Shown here: piece after piece, positions 1 through 8,712 of the stretch
Layout of the letters: every line of letters begins with the position of its first letter
How positions within the stretch are numbered: position 1 is the stretch's first letter
Assembly: GCF_004358205.1 (NCBI RefSeq)
Contig: NZ_SMYO01000010.1
Coordinates: 166,457-230,456 of the forward strand
From: Bacillus salipaludis
GTDB lineage: Bacteria > Bacillota > Bacilli > Bacillales_B > DSM-18226
Length of the DNA stretch: 64,000 nucleotides
Direction: 5' to 3'
The notes under the pieces: generated by a model
Seen by the model: the letters and a program-made list of their open reading frames with translations, nothing else
Told to the model about the DNA's origin: nothing
The model's database searches: none
Program-made: the position numbers and the translations under genes

Positions 1-362
1 AGAAACTCATTTTTTTCGTAGCAATCTTCCCCTAAAGGCGTTAACTGGATACACTTGTCTTTCTTGTTATTTTCGACATTATTGATTTCGACTAATCCTT
101 TTGCAGACAGATTTTTGATAAACTTATGGATCGCCTGGCGCGAAATTTCTACATTTTTTGTAACATAGGAAATGGTAGGCCGCTTTTTATAAATCCTGGC
201 CATGATATACCATTCCGAATTTGAAATATAAATCTCACTTTTATTGTTCCATGCTTTCTCTGCGATTTTCCGAACCAAACTATGACGCTCGCTGATTAAA
301 TCTATAAGATCCAAATTTTGTAATTCAGAGTTTGAAATCAATTGATTCACTCCAATCATCAT
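1..362 (-). CDS. MarR-family transcriptional regulator (3' part missing)
   Basis: The reverse strand is open from the window edge to tandem ATG codons at 357-362. The visible ~120 residues contain a winged-helix core ('EISRQAIHKFIKNLSAKGL', then a charged wing 'NNVENNKKDKC' and 'IQLTPLGE'), the usual MarR arrangement. The C-terminal dimerisation helix lies beyond position 1. The start is uncertain: ATG at 362, ATG at 359, or a TTG preceded by GGAGTG a few codons later. The inverted repeat over its promoter suggests autorepression. Its target is not identifiable here; the gene is separated from the next operon by a terminator. Confidence 0.85.
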   Translation of the reverse strand, partial: MMIGVNQLISNSELQNLDLIDLISERHSLVRKIAEKAWNNKSEIYISNSEWYIMARIYKKRPTISYVTKNVEISRQAIHKFIKNLSAKGLVEINNVENNKKDKCIQLTPLGEDCYEKNEF

Positions 363-373
363 CTTCGCCACCA

Positions 374-413
374 ACTATACAAAATCCGCTATTCGAAGTC
401 AATCTAGTTGACT
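374..413 (-). promoter_or_regulatory. SigA-type promoter with overlapping MarR operator
   Basis: On the reverse strand TTGACT (397-402) and TATAGT (374-379) are separated by exactly 17 bp and point into the MarR gene. The -35 hexamer is one arm of the inverted repeat AGTCAA-N5-TTGACT (397-413). This is the position expected of an autoregulatory MarR operator. The promoter match is direct; regulator binding is inferred. Confidence 0.7.
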
Positions 414-477
414 AAATAGGTATGATGCAGATACGGCCCTACAACCTCGAGGTGCTGGACGCTTGCGCAGGAAATAT

Positions 478-508
478 AAAAAAAGTAAGCAGTCTTTATA
501 CTGCTTAC
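478..508 (-). terminator. Terminator of the malate two-component operon
   Basis: GTAAGCAG (485-492) pairs with CTGCTTAC (501-508) and is followed on the reverse strand by seven T residues. The stem overlaps the last codons of the response regulator gene. Confidence 0.85.
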
Positions 509-1212
509 AGATAGTTTTTGATGAGATGTTCTTTAAATCGGTTAAATTCATGCTGATAAACAGGTCTGCCGACAGTACCATAAATCACTTTTACATCCAG
601 AATGCCGATTTCTTTTAAAAAATTTAAATATTTCCGTACGGATACGCGAGAAATCCCAATAAGGTTTACAATATCCTCAGTTGAAAATGGTGCATCCTTT
701 AGCTCCTCAATCGCTTCCCAAATTTGTTTCAAAGTATCTTTTGTTATCCCTTTTGGAAGTTCCTCAATCAGCGTTCTATCCTCGCGGTGCAAAAGCTGTG
801 TATCAAGCACCTCCTGGTTGGCCACAGGCTGTGTTTGAATAACCGTTACTTGATCTTTATAAGATGACAATGCCATGTTAAACCGTTCAAATTCAAAAGG
901 CTTAATTAAATAATCAACAACACCATATCTTAGCGCCTTTTTGATCCGCTCCATATCCGATGCAGCCGATATGATTATAACATCTGTCTCTTTATCCTTT
1001 TCACGAAGATAGGTTAACAGTTCCAGACCTTGTTTGCCCGGCATAAAAATATCCAATAGAATCAGATCGATCTCTTGTTTTTCCAATAAAGGTATTGCCT
1101 CATTCACTGATGGTGCCATTGCGGTTAATCTAAATCCCTCCACTTGCTCAAGGTATCGTTTATTTAATTCCGCTACCATAGGGTCATCTTCAACAATCAT
1201 CACGGTGATCAT
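505..1212 (-). CDS. CitB/DctR-family response regulator (MalR/DcuR-like)
   Basis: 235 aa. An N-terminal receiver domain (about residues 3-120) carries the acidic pocket 'VEDDP', the phospho-acceptor Asp in 'LILLDIFMP' and the conserved Lys in 'YLIKPF'. A C-terminal HTH follows ('FSTEDIVNLIGISRVSVRKY', about 175-195). This layout is that of regulators paired with CitA/DcuS/MalK kinases. The start ATG follows a GGGGGGAG site and overlaps the kinase gene by 23 bp, so the two are translationally coupled. With a TSUP permease and malic enzyme next door, malate or another C4-dicarboxylate is the probable signal. In B. subtilis, MalK-MalR (YufL-YufM) controls malate uptake and malic enzyme genes. 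Confidence 0.88.
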   Translation of the reverse strand: MITVMIVEDDPMVAELNKRYLEQVEGFRLTAMAPSVNEAIPLLEKQEIDLILLDIFMPGKQGLELLTYLREKDKETDVIIISAASDMERIKKALRYGVVDYLIKPFEFERFNMALSSYKDQVTVIQTQPVANQEVLDTQLLHREDRTLIEELPKGITKDTLKQIWEAIEELKDAPFSTEDIVNLIGISRVSVRKYLNFLKEIGILDVKVIYGTVGRPVYQHEFNRFKEHLIKNYL

Positions 1213-2812
1213 TCTGCTGCTCCCCCCTTACTTTATACGGTATATATACGGTAAAGACGGTTCCCTTTCCACGTTTAGATGAGAGAATTAATTCGCCTTC
1301 CAGCTTGTTAATTGCTTGTGTGACAAGATACAGTCCTAGCCCCCGATTTTCCCCATTGGTGGAAAAGCCCTTTTGAAAAATTTGGTTTTGTAACTCTTCA
1401 CCCATCCCTTTTCCCGTATCTTTTACTTCAATGGTTAAAATATCATCTCCATAATCAAAGTCTACGGCTATTTTTTTGGTTGGACAATCATTTACAGCTT
1501 GGATCGCATTATCGACTAAATTTCCTACAATGGTAATCAGTCCATGGCTAACATTAGCATTCGCCGGCAGCGGAAGCGGGAGATCACAGGAAACTGATAA
1601 TTCCACGCCTGACTCTCTAGCGTAACTCAACTTTCCAATGATAAATCCGGCTAGCACAGGATCCTTTACCTTATTTGTCACAAAGCTGAATTCACTTTTA
1701 CGGTGACCTACCATTTCATTAATGTAGTCAACGACTTTTTCATAATACCCCATATGGACCATTCCCATAATTACATGGAGCTTATTCATGAACTCATGTG
1801 CCTGGGCCCGAAGTGCATCAGCGTATATCCGCACTCCTGTCAATTGTTCAGCAAGCAGTTGCATTTCTGTCTTATCACGAAAGGTCGCAATTGCTCCTAC
1901 TTCTTTATTGCCAACAATAACGGGGACCCGATTGATTAATAGGGTAATGCCATTTAAATTTTGTTCTTCATCCAACTCGGTTTTACCTTTTTTTAATAGA
2001 TCGCTTAAGCGGTGGGAGGACATATACTCCTCTATACTTTTACCAATTGGATTTCCTTGAAGGCCTGCTTTTTCAAACAACTTTAAAGCCGCCCGATTTA
2101 CGAGAGTTACCTTCGACTCCTGATCAACAGCGACAATACCCTCGTGTACGGATTGCAGCATAGCACTACGTTCTTCCAATAACTTAGATATCGCAAACGG
2201 CTCAAGTCCTAGTAGGATTTTTTTAATATACCTAGCTAGAATAACCGCCCCTAATATACCAATTAAGATGCCTATCACCGTCCCGATGTAGACCCCTGTT
2301 CGGCTCTTATGAACGGCCTTTTGAACATTATTCAAGGAAATCCCAACAGCTACCGCACCAACCTGTCTCCCAGCTGCGTCTTTTATTGGCGTAAAATAGC
2401 GTAAGGACGGTTTGAGGGAACCTTTTGAAATAGAAGTATACTCTTTTCCTTTCAGAACAGGCCCCTGATCCCCGCCTTTAAAGGGTTTCCCTACCATTTT
2501 AGATTCAGGATGAGACTTACGAATCCCATTCATATCCATCACTACAATAAAGTAGACTTTTGTTACCTTTCTCATTTCATTTGCAAACTTTTGGATTTCC
2601 TTTTCATCCCGTTTTCCACTCATTGCCTCAATAACAAGTGGACTATGTGCAACCATCCGTGCTATATTTCCCGCTTTTTCTGCCTGACTCTCCTTCGTCC
2701 CTGAGGCCACCCTCGAACTAATAAGCATGTCCGTTATTAAAAGCGAAAGTGCAACCACCACACATACGAAAACAATAATGACCGACTGTAAGCTCCATCT
2801 TCCTTTTTTCAT
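1190..2812 (-). CDS. Sensor histidine kinase of the CitA/DcuS/MalK family
   Basis: About 540 aa. TM1 lies near the N-terminus ('SVIIVFVCVVVALSLLI') and is followed by a periplasmic-type PAS/Cache sensor. TM2 is 'GTVIGILIGILGAVILARYI'. A cytoplasmic PAS, a histidine box in 'AQAHEFMNKLHVIMGMVH', and an HATPase domain ('NLVDNAIQA', 'DTGKGM', 'RGLGLYLV') follow. This order is diagnostic for di/tricarboxylate sensor kinases. ATG at 2812 was chosen because GGAGG lies 5 bases upstream; the reading frame extends to 2854 without a good ribosome binding site. It is cotranscribed with the response regulator. The exact ligand (malate, fumarate, succinate or citrate) is not readable. Confidence 0.9.
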   Translation of the reverse strand: MKKGRWSLQSVIIVFVCVVVALSLLITDMLISSRVASGTKESQAEKAGNIARMVAHSPLVIEAMSGKRDEKEIQKFANEMRKVTKVYFIVVMDMNGIRKSHPESKMVGKPFKGGDQGPVLKGKEYTSISKGSLKPSLRYFTPIKDAAGRQVGAVAVGISLNNVQKAVHKSRTGVYIGTVIGILIGILGAVILARYIKKILLGLEPFAISKLLEERSAMLQSVHEGIVAVDQESKVTLVNRAALKLFEKAGLQGNPIGKSIEEYMSSHRLSDLLKKGKTELDEEQNLNGITLLINRVPVIVGNKEVGAIATFRDKTEMQLLAEQLTGVRIYADALRAQAHEFMNKLHVIMGMVHMGYYEKVVDYINEMVGHRKSEFSFVTNKVKDPVLAGFIIGKLSYARESGVELSVSCDLPLPLPANANVSHGLITIVGNLVDNAIQAVNDCPTKKIAVDFDYGDDILTIEVKDTGKGMGEELQNQIFQKGFSTNGENRGLGLYLVTQAINKLEGELILSSKRGKGTVFTVYIPYKVRGEQQNDHRDDC

Positions 2813-2892
2813 ATTCCCCTCCATCGCATCTGGCAGGCTTCCCCAACATTTCATACTAATTCTAGTATGTCGGTAAATCTCTTAGAAAACAC

Positions 2893-2935
2893 AAAAAGGC
2901 CGCGAAGCTTCCTGTTAGGAGTTACTTCGCAGTCT
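2893..2935 (-). terminator. Terminator after the TSUP permease gene
   Basis: GCGAAG and CTTCGC form the stem around a short loop, followed on the reverse strand by GGCCTTTTTG. It separates the permease gene from the kinase gene. Confidence 0.75.
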
Positions 2936-2947
2936 TTTAGGTCGTCT

Positions 2948-3697
2948 TTACTTTATTAGCAGAATGGCCCCTGCCACAATGGGTGTAAGAACCATCGCAC
3001 TTTTTAATACCGGTTGTGGAGCTAGTCCCGTAAACTTTGCCCCGGCATATGAACCAATCATCGTTCCTGCTACCACTTCCAGTAACAATCCGAAGTCGAG
3101 TAACCCCTCGAAGTAGTAACCAACTCCTCCTGCCAATGCAATTGGTAAAATCACAAGCATGGTTGTACCTACAGATTGTTTAAGCGTGAGACCCATGATG
3201 ACCAAAAGCCCAATTTGGATGAAGGGTGCAGCACCAATCCCAAATGTACCAGATAACAAGCCAGTAATAATTCCTACAAAGGCGGCTTTCCTAATATGAA
3301 GATGATCTGGGACAGTCTTTTTGATATTACCCGTTATTTTTTGAACCATAAACAAACGTACCAAAAGAATAACGGCGGATAGAAACAACATCCCAGCTGT
3401 TAACCAATGCATGGAATGTACTGGAATTAAGCTGGCCAGCTTTGAACCAAAATAGGAAGCCACTGCCCCAAAACATCCAACTATAAGTCCTGTTTTTACG
3501 GAAATATTCCCTTGACGGAAATGACTATAGGCTCCTGACAATGTTGTAAATACCATTGCTGCAAGCGATGTACCTAAAGCGGTATGAATCGGAACTCCAA
3601 ACAAAACCGTTAGGATCGCAATGATAAAGCCGGATCCTCCTGCCCCGACAAATCCTAGTAAACCCCCTAAACCAAACATCGTAAGCGCAATCGCCAA
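2948..3697 (-). CDS. TSUP (TauE/SafE) family membrane permease
   Basis: 249 aa with about eight hydrophobic segments in two related halves. Family signatures are 'GLGGLLGFVGAGGSGFI' at the N-terminus and 'GLLSGTFGIGAAPFIQIGL' in the second half. The start is TTG, six bases after GGAGGGG. TSUP proteins move sulfite, sulfonates or organic anions. Its place between a C4-dicarboxylate sensor kinase and malic enzyme suggests a role with an organic acid, an inference from context only. Substrate and direction of transport are unknown. Confidence 0.85.
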   Translation of the reverse strand: MAIALTMFGLGGLLGFVGAGGSGFIIAILTVLFGVPIHTALGTSLAAMVFTTLSGAYSHFRQGNISVKTGLIVGCFGAVASYFGSKLASLIPVHSMHWLTAGMLFLSAVILLVRLFMVQKITGNIKKTVPDHLHIRKAAFVGIITGLLSGTFGIGAAPFIQIGLLVIMGLTLKQSVGTTMLVILPIALAGGVGYYFEGLLDFGLLLEVVAGTMIGSYAGAKFTGLAPQPVLKSAMVLTPIVAGAILLIK

Positions 3698-3796
3698 CTC
3701 TTTCCCCTCCGCGTGTTACAACCTTATGATCCTGGTGTCAATCAATCCAAGATAGACCATTTTTCTATTATACTAAAACATTTTACAATCATAATT

Positions 3797-3829
3797 TTAA
3801 AAACTATCCCACAGCAGAGGTGAGATAGT
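3797..3829 (-). terminator. Terminator after the malic enzyme gene
   Basis: ACTATC-C-CAC pairs with GTG-A-GATAGT (3803-3829), followed by TTTTAAAA on the reverse strand. Confidence 0.75.
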
Positions 3830-3841
3830 CCACTAAAAAAA

Positions 3842-5089
3842 CTATACAAGCACTGGTTCTTTTTCGTTAACCTGCTCTAATAAACGATGCTTGATTTCTT
3901 CCGGATTGATATTTCTTTGAGCAACCCCGCTTTCCATTGCAGCAGATGCAACGGCTGCGGCTACGTGCGCTGCAACCCTCGGATCAAATGGATCCGGAAT
4001 CACATAATCTGCATGAAGTTCTATATCAGAAATTAAATCGGCGATCGCATAAATTGCCGCAAGTTTCATTTCTTCATTAATTTCTTTTGCCCTAACATCT
4101 AATGCTCCACGGAAAATTCCTGGGAAAGCAAGCACATTATTGACTTGATTCGGAAAATCGGAACGGCCTGTTCCTACTACAAGTGCTCCTGCTTCCTTTG
4201 CTTCATGCGGCATAATTTCCGGTACCGGATTGGCCATCGCAAAAATAATTGGATTACGCTTCATCGAATGAACCATTTCCTTCGTTACTGCCCCTGCTGC
4301 CGATACACCAATAAATACGTCAGCACCCACAAGGGCATCTGCTAATGTTCCTTGTTTTATCTCACGATTAGTTATTTGCGCCATTTCTTCCTTGAATGGA
4401 TTCATTCCCAATGTCCGGCCTTCATAGATAATCCCTTTTGTATCACATAAAATGACATCCTTCACTCCCATATGTAATAAGAGTTTCACGATCGCTACAC
4501 CGGCTGCACCGGCACCATTGACAACTACTTGGATGTCTCCAATTTTTTTATCTGCCAGCTTTAATGAATTAATTAAACCTGCTACTGTTACAATCGCAGT
4601 CCCATGTTGATCGTCATGAAAAACAGGAATATCACAAACTTTACGCAGGCGGTCCTCAATTTCAAAGCATTGCGGTGCGGCAATATCCTCCAGGTTGATT
4701 CCCCCAAAGGTTGGTTCAAGCAGTTTAACCGTCTCCACTAATTTTTCGGTATCCGTTGTTGCTAGACAAATAGGAAATGCGTCCACATCCGCAAAGGATT
4801 TGAATAGCACGGCCTTTCCTTCCATTACCGGCATTGCCGCTTTTGGTCCGATTTTTCCAAGCCCGAGAACCGCTGTTCCATTTGAAACTACCGCAACAAG
4901 ATTCCCCTTTGAGGTATAATCATAGACCTTAGTTTCATCTGCATGAATGTCCAAGCAAGGCTCGGCCACACCAGGAGAATAGGCTAAACTTAAATCGTTT
5001 GCATTCTGTACGGAAACTTTTGAATAAATCCCAAGCTTCCCTTGATTTTCCTTATGCATTTTTAATGCTGCATCTCTTAAAGTTGACAT
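3842..5089 (-). CDS. NAD(P)-dependent malic enzyme
   Basis: 415 aa, the short bacterial YtsJ-type malic enzyme. It oxidatively decarboxylates malate to pyruvate. The catalytic Tyr region is 'LSLAYSPGVAEPC', and the Lys and metal-binding acids fall in 'GKAVLFKSFADVDAFPI' and 'FEIEDRL..FHDDQHGTAIV'. A Rossmann motif 'VVNGAGAAGVAI' binds the dinucleotide. ATG at 5089 is preferred because GGGGG lies 8 bases upstream; an upstream in-frame ATG at 5104 has no such site. It sits beside a malate-type two-component system, which probably controls it. NAD versus NADP preference cannot be judged. Confidence 0.94.
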   Translation of the reverse strand: MSTLRDAALKMHKENQGKLGIYSKVSVQNANDLSLAYSPGVAEPCLDIHADETKVYDYTSKGNLVAVVSNGTAVLGLGKIGPKAAMPVMEGKAVLFKSFADVDAFPICLATTDTEKLVETVKLLEPTFGGINLEDIAAPQCFEIEDRLRKVCDIPVFHDDQHGTAIVTVAGLINSLKLADKKIGDIQVVVNGAGAAGVAIVKLLLHMGVKDVILCDTKGIIYEGRTLGMNPFKEEMAQITNREIKQGTLADALVGADVFIGVSAAGAVTKEMVHSMKRNPIIFAMANPVPEIMPHEAKEAGALVVGTGRSDFPNQVNNVLAFPGIFRGALDVRAKEINEEMKLAAIYAIADLISDIELHADYVIPDPFDPRVAAHVAAAVASAAMESGVAQRNINPEEIKHRLLEQVNEKEPVLV

Positions 5090-5321
5090 TTGATGTTCCC
5101 CCATAAAAGTTTATTGTAGCGATGTTTTAACAATGTTTATAATCCCACCGAGGTAAACGTTTCCAATTTAAGTGACCCCTTGTTTTTCTACCTATATCTT
5201 AGTCTCCTCAGACACATTTTGATAGATTTTGTAATTAAAAAAAGCAAATGATTCAGAATATGGTTTTCCAACACCGTTTTCTGTTCTTTTTTACACTTTA
5301 CATATTAGCACCAAAAGAAAA

Positions 5322-5349
5322 TGCGATTCTTAGTTATGAAAGAATCGCA
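5322..5349 (-). terminator. Terminator after the TetR gene
   Basis: Perfect 10-bp stem TGCGATTCTT/AAGAATCGCA with an 8-nt loop, followed by TTTTCTTTT on the reverse strand. Confidence 0.85.
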
Positions 5350-5356
5350 CTTAATG

Positions 5357-5956
5357 TCAAATAAATGTTGCCCAAATCAGTTCTAAAATCTCTTCAGGTA
5401 AATACCCCCGCACTTCCCTTTGAAATAAATAGGAATCACTTTTTATAGCGGCAAGTAACATATCTGCTCTAAAAACATTATTCGGTTTACCTTCTTTTGT
5501 TGCAGCCATCTCATCAAATAGACCAACAAAATATTGATGCAACTCATGATATAACGGGCCTGGTGTTCCCGACTTCGATTGTTTGGCAGACTCGAATACT
5601 TCTACACCTTTAAGCAATTGTGACTTGCTTTCCCTAAAACGAATAAATATGCTAAGAATTCCTCTTAATCGTTTACTTGGCGGCTCTTTCTGGTTTTCCT
5701 CCAAATACGCTTCCATATCCTCAAAGCATAAAACAACATTATCTTTAATTAAATCTAAACATATTTCTCCTTTATTTCTGTAACGGCGATAGAGCGTCCC
5801 CGGTCCGATTTGAGCTTCTGAGGCAATTTGATTCATACTAACTTGTTCAACACCAAATTGTTCAAATAGACTAGAAGCCGTATCTAAAATGCGCTGCCGA
5901 TTCTCGGCAGCATCTCGTCGTTCTATCCGTTTGTAGATGATATTCCCGTCCTTCAT
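5357..5956 (-). CDS. TetR/AcrR-family transcriptional regulator
   Basis: 199 aa. The N-terminal HTH reads 'RILDTASSLFEQFGVEQVSM' followed by 'NQIASEAQIGPGTLYRRYRN', a typical TetR DNA-binding domain (about residues 18-65). The C-terminal half is the variable ligand and dimer domain. ATG at 5956 follows GGGGAG at good spacing; an in-frame GTG at 5965 overlaps that site and is rejected. It is divergent from an isochorismatase-like hydrolase gene and a multidrug-type MFS gene, which are its likely targets through the palindrome between them. Confidence 0.9.
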   Translation of the reverse strand: MKDGNIIYKRIERRDAAENRQRILDTASSLFEQFGVEQVSMNQIASEAQIGPGTLYRRYRNKGEICLDLIKDNVVLCFEDMEAYLEENQKEPPSKRLRGILSIFIRFRESKSQLLKGVEVFESAKQSKSGTPGPLYHELHQYFVGLFDEMAATKEGKPNNVFRADMLLAAIKSDSYLFQREVRGYLPEEILELIWATFI

Positions 5957-5990
5957 TATTTTCACTCCCCTTCATTTTAAGATAAGTAAA

Positions 5991-6015
5991 TTGACAAACG
6001 GAGATTTCTCCGTTT
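5991..6015 (+). promoter_or_regulatory. Perfect 20-bp palindrome (TetR operator) overlapping a TTGACA box
   Basis: AAACGGAGA-TT-TCTCCGTTT at 5996-6015 is an exact inverted repeat. It begins inside a TTGACA hexamer (5991-5996) facing the isochorismatase-like gene. A weak TACTAT lies 18 bp downstream. A further half-site-like CTCCG lies near 6035. Position between divergent TetR and target genes makes it the probable operator. Confidence 0.72.
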
Positions 6016-6074
6016 ACTATAAATGATAGAGTTCTCCGCTTAATACTAACGTAAGGAAAAGGGGTTTTCAACAC

Positions 6075-6644
6075 ATGCAAAATCATACTGAAAAAGCTGC
6101 ATTATTAGTCATGGATATGCAAAACGGCATTGTATCACGTTTTGCGGAAAACAAGGAAGTACTACTTCCCATTCAGAAGGCATTAGCAAGTGCACGCAAA
6201 CACAATATTCCGGTTATTTTTGTACGAGTTGGATTTAGCGAAGGCTATCCTGAAGTTAGCCCACGAAATAAGGCGTTTACTAGTATTGCCAATCAGGGAG
6301 GCATGACCACCTCGGACAAAGCAACGCAAATTCATGAATTGTTTAAGCCCCAGGAAAATGAACCCGTTGTAACCAAGTACCGATTTAGTGCGTTCACCGG
6401 CAGCACGCTCGAATTGATCCTCCGCTCACGTCAAATCGATTCGCTTATTCTTAGCGGAATTTCTACAAGCGGCGTCGTTCTATCAACATTGCGTGAAGCT
6501 GCAGATAAAGACTTTTCATTAACCGTACTAAGTGATGCATGCATTGATGGCGATCCTGAAGTTCACCGCGTACTTACCGAGAAGGTTTTCCCTCGTCAGG
6601 CAGATGTTCTGACTGTCGATTCCTGGATTAATACATTGAGTTAA
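6075..6644 (+). CDS. Isochorismatase-like hydrolase with Gly in place of the catalytic Cys
   Basis: 189 aa isochorismatase fold. The conserved Asp is in 'LLVMDMQNGI' and the Lys in 'VVTKYRFSAFTGS'. The motif that usually holds the nucleophilic Cys reads 'SGISTSGVVLSTLREA', so glycine replaces cysteine. True isochorismatases (EntB, PhzD) also have Gly here and do not form a thioester, whereas nicotinamidases and N-carbamoyl hydrolases need the Cys. The substrate therefore need not be an amide. It is divergent from TetR and followed by a terminator, then an MFS pump, suggesting a TetR-controlled detoxification unit. Confidence 0.85.
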   Translation: MQNHTEKAALLVMDMQNGIVSRFAENKEVLLPIQKALASARKHNIPVIFVRVGFSEGYPEVSPRNKAFTSIANQGGMTTSDKATQIHELFKPQENEPVVTKYRFSAFTGSTLELILRSRQIDSLILSGISTSGVVLSTLREAADKDFSLTVLSDACIDGDPEVHRVLTEKVFPRQADVLTVDSWINTLS

Positions 6645-6651
6645 AATCATG

Positions 6652-6690
6652 AGGGTCTATTCCGATAAAGCGGAACAGACCCTATCTTTT
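6652..6690 (+). terminator. Terminator after the isochorismatase-like gene
   Basis: AGGGTCT-A-TTCCG pairs with CGGAA-C-AGACCCT, then ATCTTTTATT. Confidence 0.8.
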
Positions 6691-6752
6691 ATTATTTTAA
6701 TCGCTCTCTAAAATCTTATAACCTAATAGAAATACAGAAGGAAGGAATAGAT

Positions 6753-8141
6753 TTGTCTAAGTCTATAAATCAAAACTTTTTTAATCAAAAACTGATTGCA
6801 CCGATGATTTTAGGGTCGATTCTAAATCCTATCAACTCTTCTATTATTTCAGTTGCCTTAATTCCGATTGGACATGCGTTTGGTGCACCACCTTCGCAGA
6901 CAGCCTGGCTTATTTCTGCTCTATATCTCGCTACAGCAATTGGGCAGCCAGTCGTCGGAAAACTAATTGACCTTTACGGTCCAAGACTCCTCTTTTTAAT
7001 CGCAACTTCTTTAGTAGGCATCTCTAGCCTAATCGCAACCTTTGCCCCTGATTTTTGGTGGTTAGTAGTCGCAAGAGTCCTTCTTGGTTTTGGGACCTGT
7101 GCAGGGTATCCCGCTTCTATGTATCTGATCCGTAGTGAAGGAGAACGAACAGGTGTCGAAAGTCCAACAAGTATTCTTACATTATTAGCGATTTCCAACC
7201 AAACCATTGCCGTTATAGGACCAACTTTAGGAGGGTTACTGATTGAAGTTGGAGGCTGGCAAAGCACCTTTATTGTCAACATTCCTTTGTCACTCGCTTG
7301 TATTTTTTTAGGCTACCTCCACTTCCCAAGGCTTCCAGCCAATTCTGTTAGAGAGAAGAAAATAGCCTCCTTTGATTTTACTGGTATGTTCTTTTTTGGA
7401 GCCACTCTAATTTCTGCTCTGCTTTTTTTAATGAGCCCAAGTTTTCATAGGATTTATTTGTTCATAATTGCAATCATTATGGGTGTTATTTTTGCGATTC
7501 TTGAGTTTAAAATTAAGAATCCTTTTATCGATGTTCGTCTATTAAGCGACAATTCATCGTTGTTATTGACCTATACTCGTAGTTTGCTTTCAGCGATTGT
7601 ATCTTACAGCATCCTTTATGGATATACTCAATGGTTAGAAAAAGGCAGAGGTTTATCCCCTTCTCATACCGGCTTGTTGCTATTACCTATGTTTTTAATA
7701 GCGATTATCGTTTCTAGATTGACAGGAAAAAGTCCTGCAATCCGTTTGAAGTTGATTGTTGGCAGTATTGTTCAATTTATTGCAATGATACTGCTTCTTT
7801 TTACAAATCATAATAGTCATCTTATTTTTCTTGCAGCTATTGTTCTGCTTTTTGGGATCCCCCAAGGCTTACTTAATTTAGCCAACCAAAATGCTGTCTA
7901 TTTTCAAGCTTATCCAGAACAAATCGGTGCGTCAGCCGGTCTGTTAAGAACATTTATGTATATGGGGGCTATGATTGCTTCTGCCGCAAACGGTTTATTT
8001 TTAAAATCAGATGCAATGACAACAGGGATTCATCATATTGCGCTATTTACCGGCGGTACTAGCTTCATACTTATATTAATCACTCTATTAGATCGTTCCC
8101 TAAACAGAGTCGGCAATAAAAATCGATTAAAAAAGGTATAA
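6753..8141 (+). CDS. MFS transporter, DHA2-like drug efflux family
   Basis: 462 aa with 12-14 hydrophobic segments. 'LISALYLATAIGQPVVGKLIDLYGPR' holds the loop 2-3 motif, and 'LGGLLIEVGGWQSTFIVNIP' resembles motif C of antiporters. The start is TTG, seven bases after GGAAGG. It is probably a proton-coupled drug or metabolite exporter. Its neighbours, a TetR repressor and a hydrolase, fit an inducible resistance locus. The terminator before it means it may have its own promoter. The substrate is unknown. Confidence 0.85.
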   Translation: MSKSINQNFFNQKLIAPMILGSILNPINSSIISVALIPIGHAFGAPPSQTAWLISALYLATAIGQPVVGKLIDLYGPRLLFLIATSLVGISSLIATFAPDFWWLVVARVLLGFGTCAGYPASMYLIRSEGERTGVESPTSILTLLAISNQTIAVIGPTLGGLLIEVGGWQSTFIVNIPLSLACIFLGYLHFPRLPANSVREKKIASFDFTGMFFFGATLISALLFLMSPSFHRIYLFIIAIIMGVIFAILEFKIKNPFIDVRLLSDNSSLLLTYTRSLLSAIVSYSILYGYTQWLEKGRGLSPSHTGLLLLPMFLIAIIVSRLTGKSPAIRLKLIVGSIVQFIAMILLLFTNHNSHLIFLAAIVLLFGIPQGLLNLANQNAVYFQAYPEQIGASAGLLRTFMYMGAMIASAANGLFLKSDAMTTGIHHIALFTGGTSFILILITLLDRSLNRVGNKNRLKKV

Positions 8142-8253
8142 GGTTAATAATCTTCAAATAGATAGAAACATTTTTGACACTTAAAGAAAGAGCGCTAGAG
8201 TACAGATGAACAAACATTTTACTAAGTATAGACACCTTCATAGATTTGAGTAT

Positions 8254-8297
8254 TAAAAAAATAGGGGCACGAGCATCTTATTCAGATTCTCGAACCC
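8254..8297 (-). terminator. Terminator after the YjbR-family gene
   Basis: On the reverse strand GGGTTCGAG pairs with CTCGTGCCC (one mismatch, one G-T), followed by CTATTTTTTT. Confidence 0.7.
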
Positions 8298-8316
8298 TTA
8301 TTAGGAAAACTATTAA

Positions 8317-8688
8317 TCACTTGCTATGTAACTCATTCCATTTCTTAACCAATCGCTTTGGTGCCGCACGTAAATAGGCTTCCTGCAATAAATCGGTCAA
8401 TTCAACCCAAACATCTCCATGAGGATTTTGGATCGATACCCATCCGTGATGACCAATATAAGGAGTTTTGAAAAAATACTCCTTCTGCAGCAATAAGCCC
8501 TGAGTTTCCCGGTCTGATTTGAACGACAAGCTGAATCCGTTATCGCTTTCGCCTGTTATTACGAAGGATTTTCCATTGATTTTAAACGTAATGTGTCCAA
8601 AGCCGTCGATATGTTCTACCGCTTCAGGGAGTGCAAGACAGATTTTCCGCACACATTCAAGCATGCTTGCCGTTTCCTGTGTTTTCAT
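8317..8688 (-). CDS. MmcQ/YjbR family protein
   Basis: About 123 aa. Family signatures are 'ICLALPEAVEHIDGFGHITF', 'KINGKSFVI' and 'PYIGHHGWVSI' with a C-terminal helical tail 'YLRAAPKRLVKKWNEL'. The fold is called double-stranded-DNA-binding-like, but members have no settled function. The ATG at 8688 lies about 9 bases after AGGTG; a GTG at 8700 is the alternative. It follows a VOC-family gene by a short gap and probably shares its transcript. Confidence 0.82.
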   Translation of the reverse strand: MKTQETASMLECVRKICLALPEAVEHIDGFGHITFKINGKSFVITGESDNGFSLSFKSDRETQGLLLQKEYFFKTPYIGHHGWVSIQNPHGDVWVELTDLLQEAYLRAAPKRLVKKWNELHSK

Positions 8689-8712
8689 ACTTTCATTCAC
8701 CTATCTTGAAAT

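Noticed and set aside
6753..7282. 102-codon reverse frame at 6974-7282 within the MFS gene
   Set aside because: Shadow frame of the membrane-protein gene; no start signals.
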